This document shows positions 34,652 to 44,925 of a stretch of DNA of 64,000 nt, one piece after another. Made by a program: the position numbers and the translations under genes. The notes beneath the pieces are model-generated. The model saw nothing but the letters and a program-made list of their open reading frames with translations. It searched no databases and was not told the DNA's origin. Source of the stretch: Exilibacterium tricleocarpae (lineage in GTDB: Bacteria > Pseudomonadota > Gammaproteobacteria > Pseudomonadales > Cellvibrionaceae); the NCBI RefSeq assembly GCF_007004655.1, contig NZ_ML660094.1:62001-126000 (forward strand), given 5' to 3'. Within the stretch, counting starts at the first letter, position 1. The number at the start of each line of letters is the position of its first letter.

Positions 34652-36079
34652 CTACCGCTCCCTCTTCCAGTTAGTCCCCTCTCGCGAATCCTCCAGCACC
34701 ACACCCTGCGCCTTCAACGCCTTGCGAATTTCATCCGCACGGGCATAATCTTTATCCGCCTTGGCCTGGGCTCTTTCCGCAATCTTTGCTTCAATTTCCT
34801 CCGGCGTCGGCCCGACAATACCCTCACCGCCCATAGTGACAGCATCCAACGTAATATCCGCCCTACCCCGCACGCGACCAAACCACTCATCCGGACCGCG
34901 CTGCAGCAGACCAAGTAACCGCCCCGCCTGCAAAAGCGTGGTTTTCAACCGCGCTTTATCCCCCTGCGCAGCCTTGTTCAACAACTTCGTCACCTTGTGC
35001 ATTTCCCCCAAGGCAACAGGCGTATTGAGGTCATCCAACAGCGCCAGGAAGAAAGGATGGTTTTGCAGGTCCACATCGTCGACCCCTTCAAGCGCCTCCA
35101 CTTTATCCAACGCACTGTAAAAAGAATTCAGACAAGCTTTAGCCTGATCAAGCAACGTCTGAGAAAAATCCAGCTCCGACCGATACTGAGCCGACAGCAA
35201 CGCATAGCGAATCACTTCCCCATCGTACTTACCCAACAATTCCCGCACGGTGCGAAAATTACCCAGCGATTTGGACATCTTCTCACCGCCGACATTGATA
35301 TAACCATTGTGCATCCAATAGCGCACATACTCCCGGCCATCGTGGGCACAGCAGCTCTGCGCCAGCTCGTTCTCATGGTGAGGGAAAATCAAGTCACGGC
35401 CGCCCCCGTGGATGTCGATGGTCTCGCCCAGGTGCTTTTCAATCATGGCCGAACACTCGAGATGCCAACCCGGCCGCCCGCGCCCCCAGGGGCTGTCCCA
35501 GCCGGGCTCGGCGGCGCTCGACGGCTTCCACAACACAAAGTCGCCGGCATATTTCTTATAGGGCGCCACTTCCACCCGCGCACCGTCGAGCATGTCTTCC
35601 AGCGAGCGGTTGGAAAGCCGGCCGTAGTCGGACATGGAGTTCACGTCGAACAGCACATGACCCTCGGCCTCATAAGCGTGACCCTTCTCAATCAGGCGCC
35701 GGGTCATGGCGATCATCTCCGGCAGATGGTCGGTCGCACGGGGAACGATAGACGGCGGCAAGTTGCGCAATTGCGCCATATCGCTCTCGAACTCGGCGGT
35801 AAAGCGCGCCGCCAACGCGCCGATCTCTTCGCCGTTTTCCGCCGCCGCCTTCATAATCTTGTCATCGATATCGGTAATATTGCGGGCGTAAATCACCTCG
35901 CCATAGAGGACGTTCAGCAAGCGAAACAAGGTATCGAACACCACCACAGGTCGCGCATTGCCGATATGCACCAGGTTGTAGACCGTAGGGCCGCAGACGT
36001 ACATTTTGACCCGATCCGGTTGCAGTGGCTGAAACGCTTCTTTTTGCCGGGTTTTGGTATTGTAGAGTGTGAGTGTCAT
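34652..36079 (-). CDS. cysS: cysteinyl-tRNA synthetase
   Basis: A 475-aa class I aminoacyl-tRNA synthetase. It has the HIGH-type HIGNARP in [16 protein letters not shown], zinc ligands including C28 in the N-terminal [10 protein letters not shown] and GWHLECSAM, and KMSKSLGNF. The C-terminal anticodon-binding domain contains [18 protein letters not shown]. The ATG follows the glnS stop directly (taaATG), so the two synthetase genes are translationally linked. Confidence 0.97.
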   Translation of the reverse strand: MTLTLYNTKTRQKEAFQPLQPDRVKMYVCGPTVYNLVHIGNARPVVVFDTLFRLLNVLYGEVIYARNITDIDDKIMKAAAENGEEIGALAARFTAEFESDMAQLRNLPPSIVPRATDHLPEMIAMTRRLIEKGHAYEAEGHVLFDVNSMSDYGRLSNRSLEDMLDGARVEVAPYKKYAGDFVLWKPSSAAEPGWDSPWGRGRPGWHLECSAMIEKHLGETIDIHGGGRDLIFPHHENELAQSCCAHDGREYVRYWMHNGYINVGGEKMSKSLGNFRTVRELLGKYDGEVIRYALLSAQYRSELDFSQTLLDQAKACLNSFYSALDKVEALEGVDDVDLQNHPFFLALLDDLNTPVALGEMHKVTKLLNKAAQGDKARLKTTLLQAGRLLGLLQRGPDEWFGRVRGRADITLDAVTMGGEGIVGPTPEEIEAKIAERAQAKADKDYARADEIRKALKAQGVVLEDSREGTNWKRER

Positions 36080-37765
36080 TTACTTTTTATCTTTAAAACC
36101 GTCTTTTAAACCAATGGTGCGATTGAAAACAAGCGCTGCCGGAGTGCTCAGCCGATTGTCCAGGCAAAAATAACCCTCCCGCTCGAACTGGAAGTGATCT
36201 TCCGCCGCCGCTGCCGCCAGGCCGATCTCACCCTTGCAGCCGCTGAGCACGGTCAGGGAATCGGGGTTGAGGGCATCGAGAAAGTCCTTGTCGCCGGTAT
36301 CCGGCGCCGCATCGGTAAACAGGCGCTCGTAGAGACGCAGTTCGCAATCGACATTTTCCCGGGCCGAAACCCAGTGAATCACGCCCCGCGGGCGCACGCC
36401 TTCCGGCGGGTTGGCGCCTACCGTGCCCGGCACCAGACTCGCGTGCACGACAGTAATATTTCCCTGCGCATCCTTTTCCACCTCGTCGGCGCGAATCACA
36501 TAAGCGCCGCGCAAGCGCACCCAGTCGCCGGGCACCAGGCGTTTGAATTTCTTGCGCGACAGTGTGCTGTCCTCGTTGAAATCGGCGCGCTCGATATACA
36601 ATTCCCGCGTAAAGGGCAGACGCCGTTCCCCCATGGCCGCATTCTGCGGATGCACCGGCTGTGTCATCGACTCGACGTCACCGGCCGGAAAATTGCTGAC
36701 GACCACGCGCAACGGGTTGAGCACACACATCGCCCGCGGCGCATGTTCATTGAGATGGTCGCGCACCGCGTACTCCAGAGTGCTCATATCTACGGTGCTG
36801 GCCGAGCGCGTCACCCCGATCAGCTCGCAGAAGTGCCGCAGCGCCGCCGGCGGGTAACCGCGCCGGCGCATACCGGAGATGGTCGGCATGCGCGGGTCAT
36901 CCCAACCGTCAACATGTCCCTCGTCCACCAGTTGCTTGAGCTTGCGTTTGGAGGTCACCGTGTAAGTCAACTCCAAGCGCGCGAATTCGTACTGGGTGGG
37001 CGTATGCGGCACCGGCAGATTGGCAATAAACCAGTCGTAAAGCGGGCGGTGATCGGCAAACTCCAGGGTGCAAATGGAATGGGTCACACCTTCGATGGCA
37101 TCCTCCTGCCCGTGGGCGAAGTCATAGCTCGGATAGATGCACCACTTGTCGCCGGTCTGGTGATGGCGCGCCTTGCGGATGCGATACAACACCGGATCGC
37201 GCAAATGCATATTGGGCGAGGCCATATCGATTTTGGCCCGCAGGGTGCGGCTGCCCTCATCGAATTCACCGGCTTGCATCCGCCCCAACAAATCCAGGTT
37301 TTCTTCCACACTGCGGTTGCGATACGGGCTGTCCTTGCCCGGCTCGGTGGCCCAGCCGCGATAGCGACTTGCCTCCTGCGCCGACAGGTCGCAGACATAG
37401 GCCTTGCCCGCGCGCACCAGCGCCTGGGCCCACTGGTAAAACGTATCGAAATAATCCGAGGCGTATTTGACGTCGCCGTGCCACTGAAACCCCAACCAGA
37501 TGACGTCCGCCTTGATCGCGTCGACATACTCCTGCTCTTCCTTGGTCGGGTTGGTGTCGTCAAAGCGCAGATTGCAAACACCGCCAAACTCCTCGGCCAG
37601 ACCGAAGTTCAGGCAGATGGACTTGGCGTGGCCGATATGCAGGTAGCCGTTGGGCTCCGGCGGGAAACGGGTCACCAGCCGTTCGATCTTGCCCTGCTCG
37701 AGGTCTTGTTTGACGATTTGCTGGATAAAGTGCAGCGGCTTGTCTGGCCTGGATTGTTCATTCAT
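36080..37765 (-). CDS. glnS: glutaminyl-tRNA synthetase
   Basis: A 561-aa class I synthetase of normal GlnRS length. It has PPEPNGYLHIGHAKS with the HIGH motif, LRFDDTNP of GlnRS/GluRS, the KMSKS-like VTSKRKL and the two C-terminal beta-barrels that read the anticodon (GDWVRLRGAYVIRADEVEKD). It is the upstream gene of the glnS-cysS pair and diverges from ppiB. Confidence 0.97.
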   Translation of the reverse strand: MNEQSRPDKPLHFIQQIVKQDLEQGKIERLVTRFPPEPNGYLHIGHAKSICLNFGLAEEFGGVCNLRFDDTNPTKEEQEYVDAIKADVIWLGFQWHGDVKYASDYFDTFYQWAQALVRAGKAYVCDLSAQEASRYRGWATEPGKDSPYRNRSVEENLDLLGRMQAGEFDEGSRTLRAKIDMASPNMHLRDPVLYRIRKARHHQTGDKWCIYPSYDFAHGQEDAIEGVTHSICTLEFADHRPLYDWFIANLPVPHTPTQYEFARLELTYTVTSKRKLKQLVDEGHVDGWDDPRMPTISGMRRRGYPPAALRHFCELIGVTRSASTVDMSTLEYAVRDHLNEHAPRAMCVLNPLRVVVSNFPAGDVESMTQPVHPQNAAMGERRLPFTRELYIERADFNEDSTLSRKKFKRLVPGDWVRLRGAYVIRADEVEKDAQGNITVVHASLVPGTVGANPPEGVRPRGVIHWVSARENVDCELRLYERLFTDAAPDTGDKDFLDALNPDSLTVLSGCKGEIGLAAAAAEDHFQFEREGYFCLDNRLSTPAALVFNRTIGLKDGFKDKK

Positions 37766-37976
37766 GCGTTTAGATCAGCTTCCCTTAAAGGTGTCCGGCC
37801 CGCGCCGCCCCACCGCCCGCGGCCGGCCGGCGCACAACTGGCGGTTTCAGAAACCGGGCAAAGCGCGTATTATAGCGGCCTCGCAGAGGCATAAATAGTG
37901 TCATAACCACTTATCAAATAAAGAATTTTCCCAATCGGCCAGGCATTGGCCGCCGATGTCAACACAGGAGTCCTCC

Positions 37977-38471
37977 ATGATCACCCTACACACCAACTTT
38001 GGCGATATTAAGCTGGAACTGGATTTCGAGAAGGCGCCGAAAACGGCCGCCAACTTCAAGCAGTACGCCGAAGACGGCTTTTATAATGGCACCATATTCC
38101 ACCGTGTTATCGACGGGTTTATGATCCAGGGGGGCGGTTTCGACGCCGATATGCAGCAAAAAGAGACCCGCGATACGATTGAAAATGAAGCCGACAACGG
38201 CTTGAGCAACGACAACGGCACCATCGCCATGGCCCGCACCATGGACCCTCACAGTGCCTCTGCACAGTTTTTCATCAACGTGAAAGACAACGGTTTTCTC
38301 AACCACACCAGCAAAGACGCCCAGGGCTGGGGCTACTGTGTTTTCGGTAAAGTGGTCGACGGCATGGACGTAGTCAACCAGATCAAGGGAGTGAAAACCG
38401 GCAACCGCTCCGGTCACCAGGACGTGCCCGCCGAGGAAGTGTTAATCGAAAAAGTCACGGTCGAGGGCTAG
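37977..38471 (+). CDS. ppiB: cytoplasmic peptidyl-prolyl cis-trans isomerase (cyclophilin)
   Basis: A 164-aa cyclophilin without signal peptide. The active-site string [13 protein letters not shown] contains the catalytic Arg, followed by [20 protein letters not shown] and the Trp-bearing [11 protein letters not shown]. It accelerates proline isomerisation during folding. The ATG at 37977 has CAGGAG eight bases before it; an in-frame ATG seven codons earlier is less likely. Confidence 0.96.
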   Translation: MITLHTNFGDIKLELDFEKAPKTAANFKQYAEDGFYNGTIFHRVIDGFMIQGGGFDADMQQKETRDTIENEADNGLSNDNGTIAMARTMDPHSASAQFFINVKDNGFLNHTSKDAQGWGYCVFGKVVDGMDVVNQIKGVKTGNRSGHQDVPAEEVLIEKVTVEG

Positions 38472-38490
38472 CCACCACCGGTCGCCGTCA

Positions 38491-39222
38491 ATGACCACCT
38501 ATTTTATTTCCGATCTGCACCTTCACGACACGCGCCCGGCCATAACCCGGGCGTTTTTCAACTGGCTCGACGCTATTTCCGGTCACTGCGCGGCGCTTTA
38601 TATTCTCGGCGACCTGTTTGAGGTCTGGATCGGGGACGACGATGACAACCCGGAACACCGGCGGATCGTCGAGCGCCTGCGGCAATTGCGCCAGGCGGAC
38701 ATCCCCCTGTATGTGATGCACGGCAACCGGGACTTTTTGCTGGGGCCGGCATTCGCCGCCGCCAGCGGGGCCGAACTGCTGGACGATCCCACCGTTATCG
38801 ATCTCTACGGCGAACCGGTGTTATTGATGCACGGCGACAGTCTCTGCACCCGCGATCACGACTATATGGCTTTTCGCCGCCAGGCCCGCAGCCCCGACTG
38901 GCAGGCGCAATTGCTGGCAAAACCGCTGGCCGAGCGCCGGGCCATTGCGGCAGCGCTGCGCGAACAGAGCCGCTCCATGAACAGCCTGAAGGCCGAGGAT
39001 ATTATGGACGTAACCCCGGCGGAAGTTGTCAAGGTGATGGAAGCACACGGCGTGCAGACCCTGATTCACGGCCACACCCACCGGCCGCAACGCCACCACC
39101 TGAGCGCCAACGGCGCGGCGGCGGAGCGCATCGTGCTCGGGGACTGGGGACCGCAGGGCTGGTGCCTGGCGGTCTCGCCGACACGCCGCGAACTGTCGAG
39201 TTGGCCGCTGGCAGGCGAGTGA
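38491..39222 (+). CDS. lpxH: UDP-2,3-diacylglucosamine diphosphatase
   Basis: A 243-aa calcineurin-fold metallophosphoesterase. Motifs are FISDLHLHD, LGDLFEVWIGDDD, MHGNRDFL, LLMHGDSLCT and IHGHTHRP, all as in LpxH. It removes UMP from UDP-2,3-diacylglucosamine in lipid A synthesis and works at the inner face of the membrane with Mn2+. It starts 19 bases after ppiB, so both may share a transcript. Confidence 0.95.
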   Translation: MTTYFISDLHLHDTRPAITRAFFNWLDAISGHCAALYILGDLFEVWIGDDDDNPEHRRIVERLRQLRQADIPLYVMHGNRDFLLGPAFAAASGAELLDDPTVIDLYGEPVLLMHGDSLCTRDHDYMAFRRQARSPDWQAQLLAKPLAERRAIAAALREQSRSMNSLKAEDIMDVTPAEVVKVMEAHGVQTLIHGHTHRPQRHHLSANGAAAERIVLGDWGPQGWCLAVSPTRRELSSWPLAGE

Positions 39223-39230
39223 AGTCGGCG

Positions 39231-40775
39231 CTACAGTTCCCAACCCAGGGCCCGCGCCATCACATGGAAGATGACGTGCTGCTCGATAACCCCGCCGACC
39301 AGATAGGCACTTGCTCCGGTGGCAAACAGGGCCACATCCTCACCGCCGTGGGTCTCCGATTGCCGCTGCACCGCGGCCTGCTGTTGAAAATCCCGGTGCA
39401 GGACCTGCGTTTCGGTCAAAGCAGCCGCCCCCGCGCGCAGGCTGGGACCGTTATGGTAACCGAGGGTGGTATAGGGATGGCCATCGTCGGCCGCACTGGG
39501 GGCACCCGGCTGCGGCGGCCGGATATTTTTTACCAGCCCCAGGATCGGATTGCCGCGCGGTGGATAGCCGCCGATGGTAAAGACATGGGAGTGATCCGCA
39601 GTGACCAGAATCAGCGTGTCGTCGAGGTTTACCCGCTCGACGGCGGCCGCTATCGCCGCGGCAAATTCCTGGGTATCGGTCAACGCGCGGTAGGCATTGG
39701 TGCCGTGATGGGCGTGATCAATGCGGGCGCCCTCGACCATCAGAAAATAACCCTGTCTCTCTTGCTGCAGATGTTCGACGGCAAAAGTCGTCATCTCCGC
39801 CAGGGAGGGCTCCCGGGCGTCATCACGATCAGCCTCGTAAGCCATATGGGAGGCATTAAAGAGCCCCAGGACATTGCCTCTCGCCGCTGCCCCCGACTGC
39901 GCCAGCCGCCGCAATTCGCCGCTGTCGGCGACCACTTGATTGGCCGGGCTTTGTCCCTGCCACTCCTGTATCAGATTGCGCCGGTCTACCCTTACGCCCC
40001 CCTCCTCGGCCGGTAAAAACATCCGCCGGCCACCGCCGAGCATCACATCGAGACCGTCGCCGTGGGGAAAGCTCAGCATCTGATCGGCCAGGTCCCGGCA
40101 ACCTTGGCGGCGCGCGGGCTCGGGGATATTGGCGTCGCTCTCCCAGGCGCGCGACGGTGCATGCCCGTATACCGCTGCGGGTGTGGCATGGGTGATTCGG
40201 GCAGTGGACACGATACCGGTGGCCATACCGCGCTGCTCGGCCAGGGCCGCCAGGGTCGGTGGAAAGTCTGTCACCGGCCCCAGGCAATCGTGCTGATCAG
40301 ACCGGGTATTGATCACCCCGATGCGGGTTTTGACACCGCTGTTCATGGCGCTGGCGGTGCCGGCAGAATCCGGGGTCTGGGCGTCGGTGTTATAAGTTTT
40401 TACCAGTGCCACATAGGGAAACGTATCGAAAGACAGGCTGTTTTCCTCGCCGCTTTCACCGCGTGACTGGCCGTCAAAGATGCGCGCCGCGGTAATCGTG
40501 GAAATGCCCATACCGTCGCCGACAAATAAAATCACGTTGCGAGCGCGGTTGGTATTCGGCCGCAGCGCCAGCCGCGCCGCCACCGCCTGCCGGCCACTGG
40601 CAAACCACGGGTCTTCGCCGGCGCGGGAATCGGCGCGCGTATCGGAACGCGCATCGGAACGCGCATCGGAACGCGCATCGGAACGAGAGTCGAGCGCATC
40701 GCGGGCCGGCGCGCAGGCACCCAGCACGATCAATACCGAAAGTGCCGCTAGCAAACGGCAGGTTACTGAGATCAC
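39231..40775 (-). CDS. alkaline phosphatase lipoprotein
   Basis: A 514-aa protein of the PhoA-type alkaline phosphatase superfamily. It has a lipoprotein signal (LLAALSVLIVLGAC, lipidated at Cys20) and a linker with RSDA repeats. The catalytic core begins VILFVGDGMG (metal-binding Asp) and has the nucleophile in TPDSAGTASAMNSG. The remaining metal ligands lie around GARIDHAHHG, TADHSH and a late LGYHNG segment. It hydrolyses phosphomonoesters outside the cytoplasm to recover phosphate. The start is GTG with AGGA upstream. No Pho box was recognised. Confidence 0.92.
   Translation of the reverse strand: MISVTCRLLAALSVLIVLGACAPARDALDSRSDARSDARSDARSDTRADSRAGEDPWFASGRQAVAARLALRPNTNRARNVILFVGDGMGISTITAARIFDGQSRGESGEENSLSFDTFPYVALVKTYNTDAQTPDSAGTASAMNSGVKTRIGVINTRSDQHDCLGPVTDFPPTLAALAEQRGMATGIVSTARITHATPAAVYGHAPSRAWESDANIPEPARRQGCRDLADQMLSFPHGDGLDVMLGGGRRMFLPAEEGGVRVDRRNLIQEWQGQSPANQVVADSGELRRLAQSGAAARGNVLGLFNASHMAYEADRDDAREPSLAEMTTFAVEHLQQERQGYFLMVEGARIDHAHHGTNAYRALTDTQEFAAAIAAAVERVNLDDTLILVTADHSHVFTIGGYPPRGNPILGLVKNIRPPQPGAPSAADDGHPYTTLGYHNGPSLRAGAAALTETQVLHRDFQQQAAVQRQSETHGGEDVALFATGASAYLVGGVIEQHVIFHVMARALGWEL
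40637..40684 (-). repeat. four tandem 12-bp units coding an Arg-Ser-Asp-Ala linker
   Basis: The unit gcgcatcggaac is repeated three times after a one-base variant, at the mature N-terminus of the alkaline phosphatase. It lengthens the flexible spacer between the lipid anchor and the enzyme. Confidence 0.85.
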
Positions 40776-40917
40776 GTTGTTTTCCTATGGCAGGTTTTAA
40801 CGAGGCCGCAGCATAACACGGCCTTGGCGCGCTAAAAAGTTTGCCCACAGAACGAGGGTGGACTGTGAAGACTCTGTGGCGATGCGGTGGTGCCGGCGCC
40901 GGCGCGGGATACAGGCT

Positions 40918-41976
40918 TTAGTCGGCTTCCTCGAGCCAGCTGGTCAGGCGCTGATAGCGCACTTGGGCCGGCAGTTTTTTCAGCGCGTTAACACTGGCGT
41001 AGAACGCGTCGATGGAGGCACTGGTCTCCAGCTTGCGCAAAAAGTGCGGCACCCACTGACTGTAGGTATTGACACTGGCCAGGATCGCGTTGTTGAGTTC
41101 ACGGTTGACCCAACCTTTGTAGGCACCGTCGGGAAACCGCCGTAAATACGTCTCGCGCAGGCGCTGGAAAGCCAGCTGCTTGGCAGCCCGCTTTTGTGCC
41201 GCCGGCAAGTCTCCCGCGTAAAGCGTGCGCAGTTCGGCGCGGGTCTGCTCTACAAGCTGCAAAAACGCCTGCCGGTGCAACTGCACGTTTTTATAGGCGG
41301 CGATCTCCCCGGCGCGGTTGTGGTGGCGAAACCAGCGCTCAACGCCGGCCTGCTCAACCGCCGTGGCAAAACTCTCATTGATGGCCGAATCGTCGTTGAT
41401 GTAGAACACCTGATGAGCCAACTCGTGAAATATCAAACCCGCAAGTTCCGCTTCGCGCCAGTGGAGGTAACTGCTCAGCACCGGATCGTTGAACCAGCCG
41501 AGTGTACTGTAGGCCGGCACCCCGCCCACCATGACATCAAAGCCCTGCGCTTTTAATGCCTGGGCTTTGCCCCGGGCATCGTCCCGCTTGAAATAACCGC
41601 GGTAGGCGGCGCAGCCGATCACCGGGTAACACCACTGGTGCGGCTGCAGGGAAAACTCCGGTGTCGCCACCACCGACCACACCGGATAATCGCGATCGAG
41701 TTCTACATAGCTGGTGAAACTGCCGGCGGCCGGCAGGCTCAGTTCGGCGCCGGCAAACGCCCGCAGTGATTGCACCAGTTGCAACTGCCGCCGGGTTTCG
41801 TCATCAGTTTGCGGCGCTTCCAACAGGGTATCGATGGGTTCGCGTTTGCTGAGCAGGCTGAGCTGCCCGGTGGCCGCCTGGGTATAGTAACCGAGGGTTT
41901 CACACCCTCCCAGTAACGCCAGCGCCGCCAATAAGGCCAGCAGGCGGACCGGACCGCCGGGTACTTTCAACTGCAT
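40918..41976 (-). CDS. predicted aminopeptidase lipoprotein (COG4324-type)
   Basis: A 352-aa lipoprotein (LLAALALLGGCETLGYYTQA; Cys25) with a zinc metallopeptidase motif HELAHQVFY and a downstream INESFATAVEQAG glutamate, the pattern of gluzincin-like proteases. It matches the predicted aminopeptidase family COG4324, which usually starts with the same GCETLGYYTQA segment. The substrate is unknown; it should act in the periplasm or on the outer membrane. Confidence 0.82.
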   Translation of the reverse strand: MQLKVPGGPVRLLALLAALALLGGCETLGYYTQAATGQLSLLSKREPIDTLLEAPQTDDETRRQLQLVQSLRAFAGAELSLPAAGSFTSYVELDRDYPVWSVVATPEFSLQPHQWCYPVIGCAAYRGYFKRDDARGKAQALKAQGFDVMVGGVPAYSTLGWFNDPVLSSYLHWREAELAGLIFHELAHQVFYINDDSAINESFATAVEQAGVERWFRHHNRAGEIAAYKNVQLHRQAFLQLVEQTRAELRTLYAGDLPAAQKRAAKQLAFQRLRETYLRRFPDGAYKGWVNRELNNAILASVNTYSQWVPHFLRKLETSASIDAFYASVNALKKLPAQVRYQRLTSWLEEAD

Positions 41977-42085
41977 AGGAATTTACTCTGCTTCTGCGGG
42001 CAACAGGTTAAGCACGGGAATAGCCAAACCGCACGCCTTGTGCCACATTATTTAAATGGCGTTTTTTCGTGCACGACAAACCCAA

Positions 42086-44776
42086 TTAACTCGTGTTAAC
42101 CGGCCTCAAATATTTGGCCAGTACTTCGCGCAATTTTTCCGGTTTCAGCGGTTTGGCCAGGTGCTCGTCCATGCCTGCCGCAAAAGCCGCCTGGCGTTGC
42201 TCGGCCATGGCGTGTGCGGTGAGCGCAACAATAACCGCATGTCCGCGCGCCTGGCGGGTCTCGATATCGCGAATCTGGCGGGTGGCGCTGAGCCCGTCCA
42301 ACTCCGGCATTTCACAGTCCATAAAAATCAAATCGTAGGGCGCGCCCGACGCCACACGGGCACACTGATCCCGGTAGTGCTCGACAGCCTCCAGGCCGTT
42401 GTTGGCTATTTCCGTGGTGATGCCCTCTCGCGCCAAAAAGCCCTTGATCACCATTTGGTTGACCGGATTGTCCTCGGCAACCAGAACCCGCCAGGTTGCG
42501 GCATCATCTGCACCGTTACCACCTGCCGCCACGGCCGGCGCCGGTTCGGTTCGGGGTGGATTTTCGGCCTGAGCCTGTGCCACGGCCCCGGCCAGAGTCT
42601 GCCGCAGCAAACTCGGCGCCACCGGCATCTCCACCGTAGCGACGACGTTGCAGGCGGTCAGCTCGATACCGGAAGGTGCCGCCGTGGCATGGGTCATCAA
42701 CAAGATGCGGCCGTCAGGCTGTAACGTTTTCAAATCGCGGGCCAGCTTGATGCCCGCCATGCGCTCCAGTTGTTCCGCCAGTAACACGAAATCCGGCTGT
42801 TGCGCGGCGATGGAGCGGTGCACGGCGGCGATGGAATCCGCTGTGCGCACGTTCATGCTCCAGGCGCGGGCGTGCTCGGCCAGAGCCCGGCAGCGGTGCG
42901 GGCGGGCATCGGCGATCAACAGGTGCCGACCGGCCAGGGTGCTGTTCGCGCCCGCCGCCGCGGCCGCTCCGCCCGCCTCCACCAGTGGCAGCGTCAGGGT
43001 GAATACAGAGCCTTTGTCGAGGGTGCTGGTCACCTCCATATGCCCCCCCATCAGGCCCGCCAACCGCTGGCTGATCGCCAGTCCCAGGCCGGACCCGCCA
43101 TAGCGCCGGGTGATGCTGGAGTCGGCCTGCACGAAGCTGTCGAAAATACTCTCCTGCTGTTCCTGACTCATACCGACGCCGGTGTCGCTGACAAACAGGT
43201 GGTACCAGCGCCCCTCCTCTGCGTTGCCGGAAGTCTTGACCGAGACCTGAATCTCGCCGCTGTCGGTAAACTTAAATGCATTGCTCAACAGGTTCAGCAG
43301 AATCTGGCGAATCCGGGTCGGATCACCACGCAGTTGCGTGGGCACAGCCGGGGGTACATCCACCATAAACTCCAGGTCCTCAGTCTCGCGCAGCGTAAAA
43401 ATGGCGGCGCAGCCAAAAACCAGTTTCTCCAGATCGAAGGCGACCTCTTCGATCGCCATCTTGCCCGCCTCGATCTTCGAATAATCGAGAATGTCATTGA
43501 TCACACTCAACAGCATCTCACCCGAGGTGTGGATGGTGTTGAGGTAGTGGCGCTGCTGCTCGCTGATAGGGGTGTCTTTCAACAGGTCTACCATACCGAG
43601 CACACCGTTCAGCGGCGTGCGTATTTCGTGACTCATGGTGGATAAAAACAGGCTCTTGGCTTTCGCCATTTCAACCAGTTCTTTATTGACGCGGTTCTTT
43701 TCCCGATAACTGCGAAAGATGATGGTGATAAGGGTGAGCACCAGCAGCAGTGCCGCGGTGGCGGCCCCCAGAGTGACTTTCTGATTGCGGATGATATTGC
43801 CCTGTTTTTCCAGAATCACGTCCTTTTCCAGTATTCGCGCCTCTCTGGCCGTGACCTCGTCGCGCATCACATTGAGTCGGTTGAGGGTGCGCTGGATTTG
43901 GGTGGAGTACTGTTCGATGTTGGCCTCCTGACTGGCGAGCACGGAAGCCCGTTCTGCCAACTCGCCTTCTTTGCGGGTCAGGGATTCGGTAATTTGATTG
44001 ATACTGTTCTCGAGCCGGTCGAGTTCCTGTTTGCCGTCGGCCAGCTCCTGCGTCTGCCGCGCAATAGCCAGTTGTTGACTGTCGATCTCGCGGTTCTGAC
44101 TTTCGATCTCCGCCTCCTGTTGGGCCATGGTCTGGCGCTGCCGGCTGATCAGGACCTCCTGCTCGAGCAGCTCGCGACGCCGTTCTTCGGCCAGCGCCAT
44201 CACTTCGGCCAGCTCCGCCTCGGTTTCCTTGTGAATGATGGCCACATCCAGCTCCGTACCACCAAACAACGTGATGTCCTTGCTGAGCGCCAGGCCCTCG
44301 TAAAGGATACTTGAGCGATTCAATTCAAACGACAGGCGTTCGGGGGTGGGCTGAAAAAAGTTGATCATCACGTTGCGCTTGTCGTCTGCGCCGTCGGTGA
44401 TCAACAGTGTTTCGCTTTTGCGCAGGCGGCGCGCGATATCGACCAGTTCCCGGTTGTAAGCGGGGCCCACTACCAGTGCCTGCAGATCGCGGGCACTGGC
44501 CAGGGAGCGGACGCTGATCACCCGGATCGGCTTGCCCCGCACCTCGAAATCCGCCAGCTGTCTTTTCATCATCCGGGAGAAGTCCCGGCCGCGATCGTAA
44601 ACACCAATGGAGAAGTATTCAAAATCCTCCTCGCCGGGCCAGGTGATATTCACCAGTATTTTATGAATAAAGGCTATCTTACCGGCCTCGACCGATATCG
44701 CTTCCTCGGTGGCGGCGGCGGCGGCCAGTGCCAGCAACAGGCCATAGATCGACCATCGGCGGATTATCTTAATCAT
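42086..44776 (-). CDS. hybrid histidine kinase with YfiR-like sensor
   Basis: An 896-aa fused signalling protein. Residues 1-22 are a signal segment. About 30-175 are a YfiR/DUF4154-like periplasmic domain (AFIHKILVNITWP, VVGPAYNRELVDIA, NVMINFF near 140). A long coiled coil runs 185-330 and a membrane helix 336-354. HisKA has the phosphorylated H383 in MSHEIRTPLNG, followed by HATPase_c (LLNLLSNAFKF, DTGVGMS, GGSGLGLAIS). A degenerate receiver (about 617-735, no acceptor Asp) and a C-terminal receiver with D820 (LIFMDCEMPELDG) complete the protein. No HPt domain is present. The phosphorelay partner must be elsewhere. Confidence 0.9.
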   Translation of the reverse strand: MIKIIRRWSIYGLLLALAAAAATEEAISVEAGKIAFIHKILVNITWPGEEDFEYFSIGVYDRGRDFSRMMKRQLADFEVRGKPIRVISVRSLASARDLQALVVGPAYNRELVDIARRLRKSETLLITDGADDKRNVMINFFQPTPERLSFELNRSSILYEGLALSKDITLFGGTELDVAIIHKETEAELAEVMALAEERRRELLEQEVLISRQRQTMAQQEAEIESQNREIDSQQLAIARQTQELADGKQELDRLENSINQITESLTRKEGELAERASVLASQEANIEQYSTQIQRTLNRLNVMRDEVTAREARILEKDVILEKQGNIIRNQKVTLGAATAALLLVLTLITIIFRSYREKNRVNKELVEMAKAKSLFLSTMSHEIRTPLNGVLGMVDLLKDTPISEQQRHYLNTIHTSGEMLLSVINDILDYSKIEAGKMAIEEVAFDLEKLVFGCAAIFTLRETEDLEFMVDVPPAVPTQLRGDPTRIRQILLNLLSNAFKFTDSGEIQVSVKTSGNAEEGRWYHLFVSDTGVGMSQEQQESIFDSFVQADSSITRRYGGSGLGLAISQRLAGLMGGHMEVTSTLDKGSVFTLTLPLVEAGGAAAAAGANSTLAGRHLLIADARPHRCRALAEHARAWSMNVRTADSIAAVHRSIAAQQPDFVLLAEQLERMAGIKLARDLKTLQPDGRILLMTHATAAPSGIELTACNVVATVEMPVAPSLLRQTLAGAVAQAQAENPPRTEPAPAVAAGGNGADDAATWRVLVAEDNPVNQMVIKGFLAREGITTEIANNGLEAVEHYRDQCARVASGAPYDLIFMDCEMPELDGLSATRQIRDIETRQARGHAVIVALTAHAMAEQRQAAFAAGMDEHLAKPLKPEKLREVLAKYLRPVNTS

Positions 44777-44925
44777 GCAGGAGCCACCAGGTTACGGCGC
44801 CCGCCGGCGAGTGATCAGCCCCCGCCGGGCACCCAGATCGGGCAATTATAGTACAAACGCCCGCGCTGTAGTCCAATTGGCGCGCCGTGGCTGGCGCAGG
44901 CCGTGGACGGCCGCGTGGCGATGCC

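Noticed and set aside
36194-37894. A long plus-strand open frame opposite glnS.
   Set aside because: It lies on the antisense of a certain GlnRS gene; GC-rich coding produces such mirror frames. It has no family motifs.
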